Shown one piece after another: positions 7,277 through 16,030 of a DNA stretch of 39,290 bases (position 1 is the stretch's first letter; each line of letters opens with the position of its first letter). Both the position numbers and the translations under genes were made by a program. The notes under the pieces were generated by a model. The model was not told where the DNA came from. It did not search any database and saw nothing but the letters and a program-made list of their open reading frames with translations. The stretch is from an uncultured Flavobacteriaceae bacterium (lineage in GTDB: Bacteria > Bacteroidota > Bacteroidia > Flavobacteriales > Flavobacteriaceae), in contig CALLVX010000003.1 of NCBI GenBank assembly GCA_938010765.1, forward strand, positions 1 through 39,290, read 5' to 3'.

Positions 7277-8332
7277 ATGGCTACAAAATCATTAAAGGCA
7301 AGGCATAATGAGCTTGCCGAAAGCAATAAACAACTAGATATCTTAAATGGGGGTATTTTTGCCGAAGGGGAGCTCCCCTTTTTCAAGGACAAAATAGCCG
7401 CTATAGGACAGTTCCCCTTGCGTCCCAAAAAATTGGAAATTCTACAGATCAATGTGGGTTATATGTGCAACCAAGTGTGCGAACATTGCCATGTTGATGC
7501 AGGACCGGACCGAAAAGAAATCATGACCCGTGAAACCATGGGGCAATGCTTGGACGTTATTCGAAATACGGGCGCCCACACTCTTGATCTTACCGGCGGC
7601 GCACCTGAAATGAACCCAGACTTTCGCTGGTTTGTTGAGGAGGCCGCAAAAGCGGGAATCAAGGATTTTATCGTACGTTCGAACCTGACCATCATCAGGG
7701 CCAATAAAAAATACTACGATCTTCCCGAATTCTTTAAAAAACACAACGTACATGTAATTTCCTCGATGCCGCATTATACCCGCGGAAAGACCGACAAACA
7801 AAGGGGAGATGGTGTTTTTGATAAATCGATCAAGGCGCTTCAAGAGTTGAACGCCGTAGGTTATGGTCTTCCCAATAGTTCTTTGCGGTTAGATTTGGTA
7901 TACAATCCGTCGGGGGCGTATTTACCAGGGGATCAAATCGCCATGGAAAAGGATTTTAAAAAGGCGCTAAAAGAGGATTTCGATATTGTATTTCACAGCC
8001 TTTTCGCAATTACGAACTTACCGATAGCACGTTTTTTAGACTATCTTATTGCCTCTGAAAACTACGAAGACTATATGTATGCGTTGGTAGAAGCGTATAA
8101 CCCCGCGGCTGTAGAAAATGTTATGTGCACCAACACCATCTCTATTAGTTGGGACGGCTGGTTGTACGATTGCGACTTTAACCAAATGCTAGGGCTTAAG
8201 GTCGCTAGTAAAGTGAAGAATATAAAAGATTATAACGAGGAAATCCTTACCGACAGGGATATTATTATATCACAACACTGTTACGGTTGTACGGCGGGAG
8301 CGGGCAGTAGCTGTCAAGGAACCGTTACTTAA
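7277..8332 (+). CDS. arsS: Arsenosugar biosynthesis radical SAM protein ArsS
   Basis: This 351-residue radical SAM enzyme has the cluster motif CNQVCEHC (Cys64, Cys68, Cys71; the CX3CX2C pattern) right after LQINVGYM, then a DLTGGAPEMNP segment, and a C-terminal cysteine-rich tail (HCYGCTAGAGSSCQG) typical of the ArsS family. In cyanobacteria ArsS adds the 5'-deoxyadenosyl group of SAM to methylated trivalent arsenic, the precursor of arsenosugars. I chose the ATG at 7277; the frame extends to a TTG at 7220, but that leader is not family-like. Some homologues are selenoproteins; here the tail uses ordinary Cys codons and there is no in-frame UGA. The methyltransferase ArsM is not in the window. 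Confidence 0.88.
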   Translation: MATKSLKARHNELAESNKQLDILNGGIFAEGELPFFKDKIAAIGQFPLRPKKLEILQINVGYMCNQVCEHCHVDAGPDRKEIMTRETMGQCLDVIRNTGAHTLDLTGGAPEMNPDFRWFVEEAAKAGIKDFIVRSNLTIIRANKKYYDLPEFFKKHNVHVISSMPHYTRGKTDKQRGDGVFDKSIKALQELNAVGYGLPNSSLRLDLVYNPSGAYLPGDQIAMEKDFKKALKEDFDIVFHSLFAITNLPIARFLDYLIASENYEDYMYALVEAYNPAAVENVMCTNTISISWDGWLYDCDFNQMLGLKVASKVKNIKDYNEEILTDRDIIISQHCYGCTAGAGSSCQGTVT

Positions 8333-8390
8333 AAGTGTGGTTGTATTCGCATGTTGCGCATTTCTGAACTCGCTTTTGAAAGAGTTGTTA

Positions 8391-8406
8391 ACCGACCAGG
8401 CGGTCT
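8391..8406. promoter_or_regulatory. TetR-type operator-like sequence
   Basis: ACCGACCAGGCGGTCT contains GACC and GGTC arms around AGGC and recalls the ACCGACCGGTCGGT sites bound by several TetR-family repressors. It lies 149 bp upstream of the TetR gene at 8555 and 58 bp downstream of the arsS stop. The symmetry is only partial. Confidence 0.3.
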
Positions 8407-8518
8407 ATGAGGTAGGTATTTGACGCTTTTTTGAAATTGCGTTTAGGTCGTTCGCCGATTAATTGGGGTTTTTAACGTATTTCGTTCAACAAAAATAATT
8501 TTTGGAAGTTAGCTAATT

Positions 8519-8532
8519 AGACTCTATAGTCT
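8519..8532. promoter_or_regulatory. Inverted repeat ahead of the TetR gene, candidate autoregulatory operator
   Basis: AGACT, CTAT, AGTCT is a perfect 5-bp inverted repeat with a 4-nt spacer, ending 22 bp before the TetR start codon. This is the expected position for autorepression. The arms are short, so chance remains possible. Confidence 0.35.
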
Positions 8533-8554
8533 GTTTTACCCAAATCTCAAAGAC

Positions 8555-9172
8555 ATGGACAAGAACCTAAAACGCATGGCTACCATGCAACGTATGCAAG
8601 TCACTGGCTTACACCTTTTTTATAGCAAAGGGTACTATAATACTAGTGTTGATGATGTTTTAAAGGAGCTGTCGCTTTCTAAAGGTGCTTTCTATTATCA
8701 TTTCGATTCTAAAGAGGACTTCTTTGTTCAAATAATCGAAAATCTTTTGGTACGAAAAATTTACAGCATGCTCATTGAGCCTATTGAGGGGCACGAACAT
8801 ACCTTAGATCTCATTTGCAGTTGTTTTGAAAATGCGTTGGAAACAGCAGTGCATAATGAAGTTGATTATGGTTTTGCATTGAGTAATTTTATCAACGAAT
8901 TTAATGGCCGCAATGCCAAGGTGATGAAACATCTAAATGAAATCTTACGCGTGTGGGAAGTGAATCTTGTTTCGGCTATTCAAAGAGGAAAATTCAATGG
9001 CCATATTGATCGGCACGTAGATGCCGAAGGGGTGGCCGTTTTTCTAATGAGTTCTTATATGGGCGTTCGCACATTAATGGTCGAGATGACGCCATCGGCC
9101 AGAAAATACCGGTTCATGTCACAAATACGGCATTATTTTAAATCGCTCGAAGTCAAAAAGACAACGGTATAG
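8555..9172 (+). CDS. TetR/AcrR family transcriptional regulator
   Basis: This 205-residue regulator has an N-terminal TetR helix-turn-helix: GLHLFYSKGYYNTSVDDVLKE followed by LSKGAFYYHFDSKEDFF (residues about 18-57), closely matching the family consensus. The ligand-binding C-terminal domain (about 60-205) is not diagnostic. It stands alone on the plus strand between arsS and the convergent GT9 gene, 19 bp from the latter's stop. Two palindromic elements in the 222-bp gap upstream are candidate operators, so it may control itself, and perhaps the arsenosugar genes or an efflux gene elsewhere. No adjacent efflux pump is present. Confidence 0.9.
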   Translation: MDKNLKRMATMQRMQVTGLHLFYSKGYYNTSVDDVLKELSLSKGAFYYHFDSKEDFFVQIIENLLVRKIYSMLIEPIEGHEHTLDLICSCFENALETAVHNEVDYGFALSNFINEFNGRNAKVMKHLNEILRVWEVNLVSAIQRGKFNGHIDRHVDAEGVAVFLMSSYMGVRTLMVEMTPSARKYRFMSQIRHYFKSLEVKKTTV

Positions 9173-9191
9173 ATACTTCTAAGTAATGTAC

Positions 9192-10229
9192 CTACTTCCC
9201 TAGGACACTTTTCAATTTTACCACTATGTCGTCTGGCTTAATCGAAGCAATTGCCTTTTCATACCCCACAGGCACTTTATTCCCATATACCGATGTTGGT
9301 ATGTATGGAAATAGTTCTCTATCGGCCAACAGGGCATTCCCCATATCCTGCCCAAAGGGATAAAACCCGGCATACGGATGCGTTACGCCCCAAAGGGTAA
9401 TTACCGGAATACCATACATCGCAGCCAAATGCGCATTGCCACTATCCATCGCAAGCATCACATCCAAGTTTGAAATCAACGCCAGTTCTTCTTTAAAGGA
9501 TAATTTCCCCACAACCGAAATACAATCGTATTTATCGGTAATCGCCTCTAGTAGCACCTTCTCCTTTTCACCACCACCGAACAATATTATTTTATACTTA
9601 TCGGTATTTGAAAGCTCCCCAACTACCTGCCGCATGGCTTCTATGGGATATTGTTTCCCCTCAAACGCTGCGAATGGGGCGATTCCCACCCATTTCTGAA
9701 CATTTTGTCCTGTTAGCTTTAGAGCTGCCTCTGAAAGTGTTTCTTTTTGTAAAACGGTATTGGTGTCTAGTGAAACAGAATGCCCTAAATGGGCAAACAC
9801 CTCCGCATACCGCAAATGGGTCGTCTTTAGCGGGCTTAACTTTTTAGGCCTAAGAACTGTCAACGCCTTCTTTTCTTTTCTGCCCTTGTCTATTTGAACA
9901 ACTGGTATGCCTCCCCAGCTAAAAAAACGTTTGAGAATGTTGCTTCTCAAAACATTGTGTAAATCGGCTACCCCGTCAATATTCAACTTCTTTAGTTCCT
10001 TATAAAGTTTCCACAGGCCCAAAACACCCTTGTGATCTGCCTTTACCTTTGCCTCAATCACACTCACATCTTTAAGTTGCGCGAACATGGGGGCGAAAAA
10101 GCCCCTTGTAAGTACCGTGATTTTTACGTTGGGATGTTGTTGTTGAAAGTTGGTAAGCACGGGCACGGTCATGGCCACATCGCCCATGGCGGATAATCGG
10201 ATTACCAGAAGATGGTTGGTTGAATTCAT
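9192..10229 (-). CDS. Glycosyltransferase family 9 (heptosyltransferase-like) protein
   Basis: This 345-residue GT-B glycosyltransferase resembles ADP-heptose:LPS heptosyltransferases. It starts with the typical VIRLSAMGDVAMTVPVL (about 9-25) and carries the donor-site segment MDSGNAHLAAMYGIPVITLWG near residue 260-280. GT9 enzymes transfer heptose or related sugars onto lipid A-core on the cytoplasmic face of the inner membrane. It lies 16 bp after the DUF4254 gene on the same strand; this pairing is recurrent in Flavobacteriia as I recall it. The sugar specificity cannot be deduced. Confidence 0.88.
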   Translation of the reverse strand: MNSTNHLLVIRLSAMGDVAMTVPVLTNFQQQHPNVKITVLTRGFFAPMFAQLKDVSVIEAKVKADHKGVLGLWKLYKELKKLNIDGVADLHNVLRSNILKRFFSWGGIPVVQIDKGRKEKKALTVLRPKKLSPLKTTHLRYAEVFAHLGHSVSLDTNTVLQKETLSEAALKLTGQNVQKWVGIAPFAAFEGKQYPIEAMRQVVGELSNTDKYKIILFGGGEKEKVLLEAITDKYDCISVVGKLSFKEELALISNLDVMLAMDSGNAHLAAMYGIPVITLWGVTHPYAGFYPFGQDMGNALLADRELFPYIPTSVYGNKVPVGYEKAIASIKPDDIVVKLKSVLGK

Positions 10230-10245
10230 GACCCTAAGAAACGGT

Positions 10246-10848
10246 TCACTTTTGACCTCTAAGAACGGGATTCAGTTCATCGTCGTTATACATCTTCATC
10301 TGTTTGTAGACCTTCATATATTTTTTACCACTTTCAATATCCGAAAGCAATTGATCAATTGCAGTAGAGAGGTCTTTTCGCTGTTCCAAGAGAATTGCTA
10401 GCTTTTCCTGACACTTTTTAAGGTGTTTTTCAGAGGCGTCGAATCGGTTAGCCTCTTCGGCCATGTGATAAATTTTGAGGGCCAAAATTGAAAGACGATC
10501 AATTGCCCAGGCCGGACTTTCAGTATTGATTGTCGCATTTTTCATAATTTCTACTGATTGGTATTTTTTAAGGAAATAGCTATCGATATACTCGACCAAG
10601 TCTGTTCTGTCCTGATTGCTACCATCGATCTTACGTTTTAAAACCAGTGCAGCGGTAGGTTCGATTTCCGGATCGCGGATAATATCTTCGAAATGCCATT
10701 GTACTGTATCGATCCAATTTTTTCTGAACAACAAATGCGATACCTCCCCAGTTGGATAGGGGTTTTCAAAGGCCTGATATACATCATCTTTTACATGGTA
10801 TTTTTGGATACTCTCTTCAAAAATACCAAAAGCGAATTCACTGAACAT
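10246..10848 (-). CDS. DUF4254 domain-containing protein
   Basis: This 200-residue soluble, helical and highly charged protein matches my memory of DUF4254, a family without assigned function. Recognisable stretches are WAIDRLSILALKIYHM (about residues 118-133) and the repeated KC-LA-LLEQR coiled segment (about 148-165). It has no signal peptide or membrane helix. It precedes the GT9 gene by 16 bp on the same strand, so a role in core lipopolysaccharide assembly together with that enzyme is a reasonable but unproven inference. A TATCTTTG -7 element lies about 18 nt upstream. Confidence 0.8.
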   Translation of the reverse strand: MFSEFAFGIFEESIQKYHVKDDVYQAFENPYPTGEVSHLLFRKNWIDTVQWHFEDIIRDPEIEPTAALVLKRKIDGSNQDRTDLVEYIDSYFLKKYQSVEIMKNATINTESPAWAIDRLSILALKIYHMAEEANRFDASEKHLKKCQEKLAILLEQRKDLSTAIDQLLSDIESGKKYMKVYKQMKMYNDDELNPVLRGQK

Positions 10849-10865
10849 TTTTTGTCGTTTTGCCG

Positions 10866-10873
10866 CAAAGATA
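10866..10873 (-). promoter_or_regulatory. Candidate -7 promoter element for the DUF4254-GT9 pair
   Basis: The minus strand reads TATCTTTG, an exact TAnnTTTG match, 17 nt upstream of the start codon at 10848. Confidence 0.5.
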
Positions 10874-10988
10874 CCTAATATTCTTAGGGAAGCCTTACTT
10901 TACCTTTATATTAGCCAGTTAAAAGGTGGCTTTGGGATTGGCCTTGGCTCGTTCATTTTAAGCAAGGACATACCCGGCTTCGCATTCA

Positions 10989-11927
10989 TCAATTTAGAAT
11001 CAAACGAATAAAAAAGGTCATAAAAGGAATGAAGATCGATAACAGCAAAACAATTTCCTTAATATTTGGCCTTTTAATAGATTCTACATATTTGGCCAAG
11101 AATATAGAGGCCGGGAAGAAAGTGACCATAATAGGAAACACATTTTTTGACGACAACAACACTTTTAAGACCAGCCCTAAAATAAAAAGCATCGCGATCA
11201 ACCGCATTGTGGCGACCTTTCCCATTCCTGCCTTGCCTAATTTTATAAAAGTTAGAAGGCCTACGACCAAAATTCCCAGCGTATAGAGTATCAATTTGGC
11301 ACTATTGCTCCAATTTAAAAAGTAAGTGCTATTGAAGGTATATTCGAAGGTATAGTGATCCCATAAGAACTGGGTATTACCCCCTAACACTAAAATACAA
11401 TAGATAATCATAAACACAGTAAAAATACCGGCTATGGGCACAAGCCAATTTCTGAAATTTTTTGGTTCATAGATATATATTGCCATAAATACCAAAAACA
11501 AGCATATTACTGCCCAATCATAAAATAAACTGGCAACCATGATCCATATGGTCGCATCAAATAGCTTAGGACGTATATTTTTCAGTGAACGCAGACTAAT
11601 GAGCCTTCGCATCGAAATCAATAGAAAAAAACTGCACAAAATGCCATTGGCATCGATCAAGGTTTCAGGAAAAAAAACGATCAGCAAGGTTAGGAACAAT
11701 AAGGTGAAAGAGTGAGGAGCCGTTATTTTATTACGCTTCACGATAAAGTTGAGCACAAAATAACCAAAACTCAGTACGGCCAATATTAATAATTGCAGGA
11801 ACAATTCTTCTGGATTATACGAACGATTGAAAACAGAAAAATGCACCAACCAGTAAAATATAAAAACGAACGTGAGCAATACGATGTAATTTATTGGCTT
11901 TGTTTTACCAAAAAAACTTGAAATCAT
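10989..11927 (-). CDS. DUF6427 family polytopic membrane protein
   Basis: This 312-residue inner-membrane protein has about nine to ten hydrophobic helices spread over its length, with a short N-terminus MISSFFGKTKPINYIVL. It matches my recollection of DUF6427, a Bacteroidota family of unknown function with a layout like membrane glycosyltransferases or polymerases. I see no catalytic signature. It is 140 bp upstream of the DUF4254 gene on the same strand and divergent from the small DUF6341 gene. The conserved neighbourhood (GT9, DUF4254, DUF6341, purD) suggests envelope biogenesis, but this is inference. Confidence 0.75.
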   Translation of the reverse strand: MISSFFGKTKPINYIVLLTFVFIFYWLVHFSVFNRSYNPEELFLQLLILAVLSFGYFVLNFIVKRNKITAPHSFTLLFLTLLIVFFPETLIDANGILCSFFLLISMRRLISLRSLKNIRPKLFDATIWIMVASLFYDWAVICLFLVFMAIYIYEPKNFRNWLVPIAGIFTVFMIIYCILVLGGNTQFLWDHYTFEYTFNSTYFLNWSNSAKLILYTLGILVVGLLTFIKLGKAGMGKVATMRLIAMLFILGLVLKVLLSSKNVFPIMVTFFPASIFLAKYVESIKRPNIKEIVLLLSIFIPFMTFFIRLILN

Positions 11928-11939
11928 CCTGTGTTTTTA

Positions 11940-11947
11940 TATTTTTG
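11940..11947 (+). promoter_or_regulatory. Weak candidate -7 element upstream of the DUF6341 gene
   Basis: TATTTTTG matches TAnnTTTG on the plus strand in the divergent gap, 121 nt before the DUF6341 start. The long leader makes this less certain than the other promoter calls. Confidence 0.25.
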
Positions 11948-12068
11948 CAGCGTAAATATACTGATATCCTTCCCCCAATCGATTAAAAACCCCTTGATGG
12001 TTGTAAATTGATTTGGTTCGACACAATGAAAGATATCGGTGAACGTTGAATAGCAATAACTACTTTGT

Positions 12069-12290
12069 ATGAAAGCTTTTTTTGAAGTTATCCAAGATTT
12101 ATTCGTTAACTACCTTTTTGTACCGTTCGATTTTTTTAGGTTTACCGAGGATTGGTGGACCTCGAACCTTATGAACTGGTTGTTCTTTGTTATTGGATCG
12201 GTTGCCTTTGTTTATTGGATGTTGGAATTGAAAAAATACAACGACAACGGCGAAGAGGACAAGAGCGTTACATCGCACTCATACCTTTAA
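12069..12290 (+). CDS. DUF6341-like small membrane protein
   Basis: This 73-residue protein opens with MKAFFEVIQDLFVNYLFVPFD and has a central FFRFTEDWWTSNLMNWLF segment followed by one clear transmembrane helix (about 40-57) and a charged tail. This is the pattern I associate with DUF6341, a small conserved protein of Flavobacteriia sometimes labelled by its neighbour uracil phosphoribosyltransferase. Function unknown. It is convergent with purD (stop at 12332), leaving a 41-bp gap, and divergent from DUF6427. An overlapping frame at 12152-12337 is a shadow. Confidence 0.75.
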   Translation: MKAFFEVIQDLFVNYLFVPFDFFRFTEDWWTSNLMNWLFFVIGSVAFVYWMLELKKYNDNGEEDKSVTSHSYL

Positions 12291-12331
12291 GGATGCGTTC
12301 GGGGGATTCCAAAATTACCGGTACATTACGC

Positions 12332-13603
12332 CTATAGATCGAATCCTATATCCTTGCGGTAATTCATCCCAGGGAAATGTACTTTTTCAATATTTTCGTA
12401 CGATTTTGACAAGGCCTTTTTAAAATCGGCACCAAAAGAGGTAATGGCCATTACTCTGCCACCGTTCGTTAACACTTTATCGTCTTCGACTTTTGTTCCT
12501 GCATGGAATACCAAAGAATCTTGAACCTCTTCATAGCCACTGATTTCCTTTCCTTTCTCATATGCTTCTGGGTAGCCACCTGAAACCATCATTATTGTTG
12601 CCGCGGTACGGTCATCTATCTGCAAGTCTATTGTATCTAACGTTCCTTTTGCAACGGCATCGAACAAGCTTACCAAGTCGTTTTGGATGCGTGGAACCAC
12701 TGCTTCGGTCTCGGGGTCGCCCAGCCTCACATTGTATTCGATTACCATAGGATCCTCGCCTACTTTGATCAGACCTATAAAAATAAATCCTTTATAAGGT
12801 AAATTATCTATTTTAAGGCCCTCTACGGTCGGTTTAACGATTCGGTCGTGTATCTTGTCCATTAAAACCTTATCGGCAAAGGGAACCGGGGAAATTGCCC
12901 CCATACCTCCTGTATTGAGTCCGGTGTCACCCTCTCCAATACGTTTGTAGTCTTTTGCAGTCGGCAAGACCTTGTAGCCATTACCATCTGTAAGTACAAA
13001 AATACTTAGTTCAATTCCCGCTAAAAACTCCTCGATTACCACCTTTGCACTGGCATTTCCGAATTTCCCATCGATCAGCATTGTTTTAAGTTCTTCCTTG
13101 GCCTCGCCTAGATCGTTCAGGATCAACACCCCTTTTCCTGCGGCCAAACCATCTGCCTTTAGCACATAAGGAGGGGTCAATTTTTCTAAAAACGCGTACC
13201 CATCTTCCAACGAATCAGCGGTAAAACTTTGGTATGCGGCCGTTGGAATAGCATGTCGTATCATGAATTCCTTGGCAAATTGTTTGCTGCCCTCTAACAT
13301 GGCAGCAGCCTTTTGTGGACCGATAACCGGAATTTCGTGCAAACTATTATCCTTCAGAAAAAAATCATGTACCCCGTTCACCAACGGATCTTCCGGGCCC
13401 ACAACCACCATTGAAATTTGATGTTTGAGTACCGCTTCTTTGATTTTCTCAAAGTCGTTCACACCAATTGCTAGGTTTTTAGCGATTTCTGCAGTACCGG
13501 CATTCCCGGGAGCAACAAACAAGCTTCCTAGTTTCGGACTTTGACTAAGTTTCCATGCCAACGTGTGTTCTCTTCCCCCTGAACCAAGGATTAAAATATT
13601 CAT
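12332..13603 (-). CDS. purD: Phosphoribosylamine-glycine ligase
   Basis: PurD joins glycine to 5-phosphoribosylamine with ATP, the second step of de novo purine synthesis. The 423-residue length is standard. Visible are the N-terminal GSGGREHTLAWKL (about 7-19), the ATP-grasp segment LKADGLAAGKGVLIL, NTGGMGAISP and the metal-binding YNVRLGDPETEAVVPR. It is the last gene of the minus-strand polysaccharide block, 45 bp after the decarboxylase gene, although its function is housekeeping; readthrough from the surface-glycan promoter is likely. No promoter-like element was seen in the 45-bp gap. Confidence 0.96.
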   Translation of the reverse strand: MNILILGSGGREHTLAWKLSQSPKLGSLFVAPGNAGTAEIAKNLAIGVNDFEKIKEAVLKHQISMVVVGPEDPLVNGVHDFFLKDNSLHEIPVIGPQKAAAMLEGSKQFAKEFMIRHAIPTAAYQSFTADSLEDGYAFLEKLTPPYVLKADGLAAGKGVLILNDLGEAKEELKTMLIDGKFGNASAKVVIEEFLAGIELSIFVLTDGNGYKVLPTAKDYKRIGEGDTGLNTGGMGAISPVPFADKVLMDKIHDRIVKPTVEGLKIDNLPYKGFIFIGLIKVGEDPMVIEYNVRLGDPETEAVVPRIQNDLVSLFDAVAKGTLDTIDLQIDDRTAATIMMVSGGYPEAYEKGKEISGYEEVQDSLVFHAGTKVEDDKVLTNGGRVMAITSFGADFKKALSKSYENIEKVHFPGMNYRKDIGFDL

Positions 13604-13648
13604 TTTCGCTACTTTTTTATTGCTTACTATAAAAATTAGATTTGTTCG

Positions 13649-14623
13649 TTAGTTGTTGAATTCCCGATGCGATTTTCTCTCTAACACTTCTAAAGGCAGC
13701 GACTGAAAGTAATCGTATACGATTTTTAATCCTTCGGGGCGGGGTACTTTTGGTTCCCAATCAAGTATTTCCTTCGCTTTTGATATATCTGGTTGTCTTT
13801 GCAAGGGATCATCTTGGGGAAGTGACCTATAAACCACCTTCTGTTGGGTACCAGTAAGACTTATGATTTCCTCCGCAAACTTCTTAATGGTCGTTTCATG
13901 GGGATTTCCTATATTGACAGGGTCTGAATAATCACTAAATAACAATCGGTATATTCCCTCGACCTGATCGTCTATAAAACAGAAAGATCGGGTTTGGGAA
14001 CCATCGCCAAAAACCGTTAAATCCTCTCCCCTCAAAGCCTGCCCCATAAAAGCTGGCACCACCCTACCGTCGTTTAGGCGCATTCGCGGCCCATAGGTAT
14101 TAAATATGCGAACAATACGGGTGTCAACACCATGAAAACGATGATATGCCATCGTGATTGATTCCATAAAACGTTTTGCCTCGTCATACACGCCCCTAGG
14201 GCCAATAGGGCTTACATTCCCGTAATATTCCTCATTTTGTGGGTGCACTAGTGGGTCACCATATACTTCAGAAGTAGAGGCTACCAAAATTGTTGCCTTT
14301 TTTTCCTTGGCCAGCCCCAATAGGTTTAGTGTACCTAACGATCCTACTTTTAAAGTTTCAATTGGTATCTTCAAATAATCTATAGGGCTTGCTGGGGAGG
14401 CAAAATGTAGAATATAATCGAGCTTTCCCGGAATATGTACAAACTTGGTCACATCGTGATGGTAAAACTCAAACTGCTCTAAGGGAAAAAGGTGCTCAAT
14501 ATTTTTAAGGTCTCCTGTAATTAGATTGTCCATTGCTATAACATGGAAACCTTCTTTTATAAACCGGTCACATAAATGTGATCCTAGAAACCCTGCGGCC
14601 CCCGTAATAAGTACTTTCTTCAT
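13649..14623 (-). CDS. UDP-glucuronate decarboxylase (UDP-xylose synthase), SDR family
   Basis: This 324-residue extended short-chain dehydrogenase/reductase has the NAD motif [14 protein letters not shown] (7-20), a catalytic YDEAK (Tyr-X3-Lys, about 146-150) and sequences typical of UXS enzymes such as [21 protein letters not shown] and [13 protein letters not shown]. It converts UDP-glucuronate to UDP-xylose using bound NAD. It sits 14 bp after the sugar-phosphate transferase gene in the same transcript, so xylose (or a derivative) is a predicted component of the polysaccharide. The UDP-glucuronate could come from the dehydrogenase at 23102 if that enzyme acts on UDP-glucose, or from elsewhere. 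Confidence 0.9.
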   Translation of the reverse strand: MKKVLITGAAGFLGSHLCDRFIKEGFHVIAMDNLITGDLKNIEHLFPLEQFEFYHHDVTKFVHIPGKLDYILHFASPASPIDYLKIPIETLKVGSLGTLNLLGLAKEKKATILVASTSEVYGDPLVHPQNEEYYGNVSPIGPRGVYDEAKRFMESITMAYHRFHGVDTRIVRIFNTYGPRMRLNDGRVVPAFMGQALRGEDLTVFGDGSQTRSFCFIDDQVEGIYRLLFSDYSDPVNIGNPHETTIKKFAEEIISLTGTQQKVVYRSLPQDDPLQRQPDISKAKEILDWEPKVPRPEGLKIVYDYFQSLPLEVLERKSHREFNN

Positions 14624-14637
14624 ATTCTTAATTCTAT

Positions 14638-16005
14638 CTATAAGCCTCTAGAAAATAATACTGTTGAAACCGTTTTGAACACTATTCTTAAATCCAAGGT
14701 TATTGATTTATTTTTTATGTAATAAAAGTCATATTCTAACTTTTTTATGGAATCTTCCAAATTCTCTCCATACTTATATTTCACCTGGGCCCATCCCGTA
14801 ATTCCAGGTTTGATCAGGTGCCGCACATTATAAAAAGGGGTTCGTTTATTTAACTCATTTACAAATACTTTTCGTTCGGGCCGAGGACCAATAAACTGCA
14901 TATCTCCCTTTATGACCGATATTATCTGCGGAAGTTCATCTATTCGAAATAATCTCAGTATTCTTCCAAACGGGGTAATTCTGCTGTCGTTCTTCGCGGC
15001 CATAATCGCACCCCCTTTTTCTGCGTCTACTACCATAGATCGAAACTTGTAAATCTTAAACTCCTTGCCATGTAACCCAACTCTTTTTTGGTTGTAAAAC
15101 AAGGGGCCCTTATTGAAAAAAAAGTTTAAAAAAAATACAAAGGGAGTAACTAACGTAAAAACTATTCCCGTAAACAGTACTAGCAAGAAATTAATCCCTG
15201 CACTGAAGATTCTTTGTAAGTATCTGATTTTTTTATTTCTCAATTGAAGAATCTCATAAAAACTGTCATTATGAGATTTAACCGGAATAGCTTCGTAGGT
15301 ATTCTCATAGAATGAGGTAAAAGAGATTACTTCCTTACCTTTTAGGATAGATTTCAATATTATTGCTTCAATATCTTTCGAAAGAGTGTCATAACTTCTT
15401 GTATTCACCACCCATGCATCTATTTTATCTGCAGCTGATAAAAAAAACTTTTTATTTATTGCCGTATTTTCTTGAAGTGAGTAGGTAAGCTTTACTTTGT
15501 AGAAAGTCCTCATATCGTCCCCATTGATTATAGCAACATCTTCCTTTAAACTTCCATAGATATGATCATCGTACACATATAGAACATTTTTAGTGACCGG
15601 GATAACGCGAAATACATTTCTAAATAAAAGTCGCCACAATCCAATTTCTATGGGCGTAAGAAACAAAAAAAACAAAAGTGGGAATCTCCAAAAACTAACA
15701 TCATAAACAATTACCGCAAAAATAAAGAGAAGAAATACATAGAGTGCGGTTATGTATAACGATTGGGAAAGAACATACCTTTTTTTGGAGACTTTCTCTA
15801 AATTATAGAACTCCAATATATACGCTAACATTAAATACGAAATAATCCCAAAGGTGAAAATCCCAACCTTTAAGCGCAATGAAATGAACTCTGCATCGAT
15901 AGCATAATTAACGAGAACATTTATTGATGCGACAATAATGCACAGGTCACCTATCAGTAAAATAAACTTTCGTTCAATTGAATTTAAGATGGATGGCCTA
16001 GGCAT
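14638..16005 (-). CDS. Polyprenyl-phosphate sugar-1-phosphate transferase (WcaJ/WbaP-like)
   Basis: This 455-residue membrane enzyme starts surface-polysaccharide repeat-unit assembly by moving a sugar-1-phosphate onto undecaprenyl phosphate. The N-terminal half has four helices (about residues 15-130) and a nucleotide-binding-like domain. After a further helix (about 270-295) comes the bacterial sugar transferase domain with [36 protein letters not shown] and [10 protein letters not shown]. These are the conserved catalytic segments, including the Asp-Glu of the DELPQ motif. The architecture is that of the long form with a CoA-binding-like region. It is encoded 25 bp after a GT2 gene and 14 bp before the decarboxylase. 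The initiating sugar is unknown. Confidence 0.92.
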   Translation of the reverse strand: MPRPSILNSIERKFILLIGDLCIIVASINVLVNYAIDAEFISLRLKVGIFTFGIISYLMLAYILEFYNLEKVSKKRYVLSQSLYITALYVFLLFIFAVIVYDVSFWRFPLLFFLFLTPIEIGLWRLLFRNVFRVIPVTKNVLYVYDDHIYGSLKEDVAIINGDDMRTFYKVKLTYSLQENTAINKKFFLSAADKIDAWVVNTRSYDTLSKDIEAIILKSILKGKEVISFTSFYENTYEAIPVKSHNDSFYEILQLRNKKIRYLQRIFSAGINFLLVLFTGIVFTLVTPFVFFLNFFFNKGPLFYNQKRVGLHGKEFKIYKFRSMVVDAEKGGAIMAAKNDSRITPFGRILRLFRIDELPQIISVIKGDMQFIGPRPERKVFVNELNKRTPFYNVRHLIKPGITGWAQVKYKYGENLEDSIKKLEYDFYYIKNKSITLDLRIVFKTVSTVLFSRGL

Positions 16006-16030
16006 GGTGTATAACTAGCTACTTTAGGGG

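Noticed and set aside
7277..8332. Selenocysteine form of ArsS
   Set aside because: The conserved tail is encoded with ordinary Cys codons and there is no in-frame UGA.
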